Shown: positions 60,648 through 64,000 of the stretch, piece after piece
Position numbering within the stretch: position 1 is the first letter of the stretch
Layout of the letters: every line of letters starts with the position of its first letter
Source of the DNA: Bacteroidia bacterium
GTDB lineage: Bacteria; Bacteroidota; Bacteroidia; J057
Direction: 5' to 3'
Assembly: GCA_033391075.1 (NCBI GenBank)
Contig: JAWPMV010000001.1
Location: forward strand, 6,882,001 to 6,946,000
Length of the DNA stretch: 64,000 nt
Position numbers and translations under genes: made by a program
The notes under the pieces: model-generated
What the model saw: the letters and a program-made list of their open reading frames with translations, nothing else
What the model was told of the DNA's origin: nothing
The model's database searches: none

Positions 60648-63212
60648 ATGACTCCATCCCAAACCCACAAAACTAAAGACGCTGCTCTCACGTCATACTC
60701 TTACGAAGAGGTCCTTGCTCAAGCCATTGATTATTTTAACGGAGACGAACTCGCCGCCAACGTATGGATCAACAAATATGCTCTCAAGGATTCTTGGGGA
60801 AACATATATGATCGCACACCAGAAGACATGCACAACCGTCTGGCTTCGGAATTACATAGAATTGAAAAAAAATACCCCAAACCCTATTCAAGAGAAGAGA
60901 TTTATGAAGCCTTAAAAGACTTCAAGTACATTGTTCCTCAGGGAGGACCGATGACGGGTATCGGCAACCAGTTCCAGGTAGTTTCTTTGTCTAATTGCTT
61001 TGTGATTGGACAAGATGGTTCTGCTGATTCCTATGGAGGGGTGATGAAAATCGACGAAGAACAAGTACAACTGATGAAACGCCGTGGAGGAGTAGGACAT
61101 GACCTGTCTCACATCCGTCCCAAAGGGAGTCCGGTTATGAACAGTGCCCTGAGTTCTACCGGAGTAGTTCCTTTCATGGAGCGTTATTCAAATTCTACCC
61201 GCGAGGTTGCTCAGGATGGCCGCCGCGGAGCTTTGATGCTTTCTATTTCGGTTAAGCACCCGGATGCTGAGCATTTCATCGATGCCAAAATGGATGGAAC
61301 CAAAGTTACCGGTGCCAATGTATCCGTTCGGATCGACGATGCTTTCATGAAAGCAGTCAAAGAACAAAAAGAGTACAAACAACAATATCCCATCGATGCT
61401 AAAAAGCCGATGGTAAGTAAAGAAATCAATGCCAAGGCTTTGTGGGACAAGATCATCCACAATGCCTGGTCTTCTGCTGAACCAGGTATCCTCTTCTGGG
61501 ATACCGTGACCCGCGAATCTATCCCCGATTGCTATGCAGATCTTGGTTTTAAAACCGTTTCTACGAATCCATGCGGCGAAATTCCTCTTTGTCCGTATGA
61601 TTCCTGCCGACTCTTAGCAATAAACTTATACAGTTTCGTAGAGAATCCTTTCACCCCAGAAGCAAAATTTGACTTCGAAAAGTTCAAGAAATACGTTTAC
61701 ATGGCGCAGCGCATCATGGACGACATTGTAGATCTTGAAATGGAAAAGATTGACAAGATTCTGGAGAAGATCAATTCTGATCCTGAAGGAGAAGAAATCA
61801 AGCGAACAGAAAGAATTCTTTGGGAAAAAATAAAAGACAAGTGTAGAGAAGGAAGAAGAACAGGAGTAGGTATCACAGCAGAAGGTGATATGCTGGCTGC
61901 ACTTGATCTCCGCTATGGTACTGACGAGGCCCTTGCTTTCTCAGAAAAAGTACATCGCACCCTGGCTGTAAATGCCTATCGTTCTTCTGTTGATATGGCA
62001 AAAGATCGTGGAGCTTTCCCGATCTTCGATGCCGAGAGAGAAAAGAACAACCCTTTCATCAAACGTCTTCGCAAGGCCAACAAGAGCCTCTATGATGATA
62101 TGGTGAAATATGGTCGTAGAAATATCGCCTTATTAACGGTAGCTCCTACAGGAACCACTAGTCTGATGACCCAGACTTCTTCAGGTATTGAGCCCGTATT
62201 CCTGGTTTCTTACAAGCGTCGTCGTAAAGTGAATCCTAATGACAAGAGTGTAAAGGTTGACTTTGTCGATGAAGTAGGAGATGCCTGGGAAGAATATCAT
62301 GTATTCCACCACAAATTCCTGACCTGGTTAGAGGTTAATGGATTTGACCGCGAAGAAGTGGAAAAACTCGATGAAGAAGAATTAACTCATTTGATAGAGA
62401 GGTCACCCTACTTTAAAGCCACTTCTAACGATGTGGACTGGGTGAATAAAGTGAAAATGCAAGGTGCAATTCAGAAATGGGTGGACCACTCTATCAGTGT
62501 TACCGTAAACGTACCCAATGATATCTCTGAGGAAATGGTCGCCAAGATCTATGAGACAGGTTGGGAAGTGGGTTGTAAAGGAATCACCATCTACCGTGAT
62601 GGATCTCGTTCTGGTGTATTGATCGCTGATAATAAGCAGGAGAAAGAAGCCAGTGAGTTCCAGGAAACTACGGCTCCCAAGCGTCCTGAAAAACTGGAAG
62701 CTCAGGTAGTTCGTTTCCAAAACAACCTGGAGAAATGGGTAGCCGTTGTTGGCTTGCTCAATGACAGACCCTATGAGATCTTTACCGGACGTGCAGAAGA
62801 TTCTTTCTCTATCCTTTCTCAGGTAGATCAGGGATGGGTGATCAAGAGTAAAGACGAAAAGGCACGCAATCGCTATGATTTCCAGTATGTAGATAAAGAT
62901 GGTTATAAGATCACTATCGAAGGACTTTCACGGACCTTTGACAAAGAATACTGGAACTACGCCAAGCTGATTTCAGGAGTATTGCGTCATGGTATGCCAT
63001 TGCCATTCGTAGTACACATGGTAGGTACTTTGCACCTGGATGCAGAATATCTCAACACCTGGAAGAACGGAGTGGTACGGGCTTTGAAGCGTTTTATCGC
63101 AGATGGAACCGCTGCGGTTGAAAATGCTTGTACAGAATGTGGACATGATAGCCTCGTGTATCAGGAAGGATGTCTCACCTGTAAGAATTGTGGCTATACA
63201 AAATGCGAGTAA
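60648..63212 (+). CDS. nrdJ: Class II (B12-dependent) ribonucleotide reductase
   Basis: This 854-residue enzyme reduces ribonucleotides to deoxyribonucleotides using adenosylcobalamin to make the thiyl radical. Motifs include VSLSNCFV with Cys117, STNPCGEIPL with Cys309 in the active-site barrel, and APTGTTSLM. The C-terminus (about 828-854) carries a four-Cys zinc ribbon (CTEC and CKNC) typical of this class II type. No separate small subunit is needed or seen. I chose the ATG at 60648; a GTG at 60621 is an alternative. No cobalamin riboswitch is evident upstream, but four DnaA-box-like sites are. Confidence 0.9.
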   Translation: MTPSQTHKTKDAALTSYSYEEVLAQAIDYFNGDELAANVWINKYALKDSWGNIYDRTPEDMHNRLASELHRIEKKYPKPYSREEIYEALKDFKYIVPQGGPMTGIGNQFQVVSLSNCFVIGQDGSADSYGGVMKIDEEQVQLMKRRGGVGHDLSHIRPKGSPVMNSALSSTGVVPFMERYSNSTREVAQDGRRGALMLSISVKHPDAEHFIDAKMDGTKVTGANVSVRIDDAFMKAVKEQKEYKQQYPIDAKKPMVSKEINAKALWDKIIHNAWSSAEPGILFWDTVTRESIPDCYADLGFKTVSTNPCGEIPLCPYDSCRLLAINLYSFVENPFTPEAKFDFEKFKKYVYMAQRIMDDIVDLEMEKIDKILEKINSDPEGEEIKRTERILWEKIKDKCREGRRTGVGITAEGDMLAALDLRYGTDEALAFSEKVHRTLAVNAYRSSVDMAKDRGAFPIFDAEREKNNPFIKRLRKANKSLYDDMVKYGRRNIALLTVAPTGTTSLMTQTSSGIEPVFLVSYKRRRKVNPNDKSVKVDFVDEVGDAWEEYHVFHHKFLTWLEVNGFDREEVEKLDEEELTHLIERSPYFKATSNDVDWVNKVKMQGAIQKWVDHSISVTVNVPNDISEEMVAKIYETGWEVGCKGITIYRDGSRSGVLIADNKQEKEASEFQETTAPKRPEKLEAQVVRFQNNLEKWVAVVGLLNDRPYEIFTGRAEDSFSILSQVDQGWVIKSKDEKARNRYDFQYVDKDGYKITIEGLSRTFDKEYWNYAKLISGVLRHGMPLPFVVHMVGTLHLDAEYLNTWKNGVVRALKRFIADGTAAVENACTECGHDSLVYQEGCLTCKNCGYTKCE

Positions 63213-63245
63213 TCGCATTTTAAGCAATAGATAATCTAACACAAA

Positions 63246-63281
63246 AAAGCTTTATGGGCGGGAAACTGCTCATAAAGCTTT
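63246..63281. terminator. Hairpin after nrdJ
   Basis: Arms AAAGCTTTATG (63246-63256) and CATAAAGCTTT (63271-63281) pair perfectly, but only three T follow on the plus strand, so termination may be incomplete or lie on the other strand. Confidence 0.5.
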
Positions 63282-63366
63282 CCCTGTCTAATAGGATGGT
63301 AGAAATTTTGAAATTATAGGAGTTTTTTTTACCATCAGCGACTAGAGTTGCGTTTATAGATGATAT

Positions 63367-63373
63367 AAAGGAG
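63367..63373 (+). promoter_or_regulatory. Shine-Dalgarno site of parC (AAAGGAG)
   Basis: A strong ribosome-binding site five bases before the ATG at 63379. It is notable because most genes in this window lack one, and it settles the parC start. Confidence 0.75.
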
Positions 63374-63378
63374 AAACT

Positions 63379-64000
63379 ATGAGTGATAAGTCCCCAAATG
63401 GTCAGAACAATGGATCAGAAGCAGTAAGTACACCTGTTGCGGGAATGTATAAAGATTATTTCCTCGATTACGCCTCATATGTAATCCTGGAAAGAGCTGT
63501 ACCTATGATTGAAGATGGGTTTAAGCCGGTACAGCGGAGAATTATGCACGCCATGAAGGAAATGGATGATGGCCGTTTCCATAAAGTTGCAAATATAATT
63601 GGGCAAACCATGCAGTTTCACCCCCATGGGGATGCTGCCATAGGTGATGCCCTGGTCAACCTCGGACAAAAAGACCTGCTCATCGATTGTCAGGGAAACT
63701 GGGGAGATACCCGTACAGGTGATAGAGCGGCTGCCGCTCGTTATATCGAAGCAAGGCTTTCCAAATTTGCGCTGGAGGTTTCCTTCAATCCCAAAATCAC
63801 GGATTGGCAGGCATCTTATGATGGAAGGAAAAAAGAACCGGTTTCTCTTCCTGTAAAATTCCCCATGGTGCTTGCACAGGGAGTAGACGGGATTGCCGTA
63901 GGTCTTTCCACCAAAATCCTTCCGCACAATTTTCAGGAACTTATTAAAGCTTCCATCGCTGTCCTGAAAGGTAAGCGGACCAAATTAATGCCCGATTTTC
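63379..64000 (+). CDS. parC: DNA topoisomerase IV subunit A (3' end beyond window)
   Basis: The visible 207 codons, read directly from the sequence, match the Bacteroidota topoisomerase IV A subunit that decatenates replicated chromosomes. Residues about 23-60 hold YKDYFLDYASYVILERAVP, followed by GFKPVQRR and the helix-turn-helix QFHPHGDAA. The catalytic Tyr is in AAARYIEARLS, and LSTKILPHNF follows. The start ATG is fixed by the Shine-Dalgarno site. The pattern fits ParC better than GyrA in this phylum, but a GyrA paralogue cannot be excluded from this part alone. Confidence 0.88.
   Translation, partial: MSDKSPNGQNNGSEAVSTPVAGMYKDYFLDYASYVILERAVPMIEDGFKPVQRRIMHAMKEMDDGRFHKVANIIGQTMQFHPHGDAAIGDALVNLGQKDLLIDCQGNWGDTRTGDRAAAARYIEARLSKFALEVSFNPKITDWQASYDGRKKEPVSLPVKFPMVLAQGVDGIAVGLSTKILPHNFQELIKASIAVLKGKRTKLMPDF

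Overview
The window is a chromosomal segment of a Bacteroidota bacterium. The evidence is a PorU/PorV pair of the type IX secretion system (T9SS), a secreted protein with a T9SS C-terminal sorting domain, a GldH-type gliding lipoprotein, a bacterial geranylgeranylglyceryl-phosphate synthase, DUF2723, a PSP1/RicT protein and several TAnnTTTG (Bacteroidota -7 type) promoter matches. Gene content would fit a Saprospiria- or Cytophagia-like lineage, but I cannot fix the genus. Coding density is high, both strands are used, and I see no insertion sequence, prophage, tRNA, rRNA or CRISPR array.

Layout. 1-1.3 kb (minus): a TonB-like protein cut by the window edge and a small membrane protein. 1.4-9 kb: PBP4-type carboxypeptidase, PPi-type phosphofructokinase, FKBP lipoprotein, an HD + DUF5706 (Pycsar-effector-like) protein, RecX, a lipoprotein and fumarase. 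9-22.9 kb: membrane patatin-like hydrolase, MazG-like protein, secreted agmatine/peptidylarginine deiminase-like protein, GGGP synthase, lipoprotein, FAH hydrolase, M23 peptidase, a duplicated DUF4279 protein, a DMT transporter and a minus-strand envelope cluster (Ig-like lipoprotein, small membrane protein, coiled-coil protein). 23-29 kb: porU, porV, aroE. 29-39.3 kb: a two-module AAA+ ATPase, a 2375-residue membrane protein (inactive-looking CHAT-like head, 34 glutamate-rich 25-residue repeats, one membrane helix, a long TPR array) and a degenerate RelA/SpoT-like HD protein. 39.5-48.1 kb: DUF2723 glycosyltransferase, RlmB, MBL hydrolase, FG-GAP T9SS cargo, MurF. 48.1-54.4 kb (minus): gldH, ricT-like, a hypothetical protein, holB, deoC, a TIGR01777 epimerase, and a candidate structured RNA on the plus strand. 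54.4-64 kb: class V aminotransferase, COQ7-like protein, a CUB-containing amidase, class II ribonucleotide reductase and parC (cut by the window edge).

Much of the window serves the cell envelope: secretion (porU, porV and a cargo), peptidoglycan (PBP4, M23, MurF, amidase), O-glycosylation (DUF2723) and lipid synthesis (GGGPS). The main items for a second look are the giant CHAT-like/repeat/TPR protein and its neighbours, the HD-DUF5706 protein without a cyclase, four DnaA-box-like sites in front of the ribonucleotide reductase gene, and a multi-stem RNA candidate at 50135-50270.
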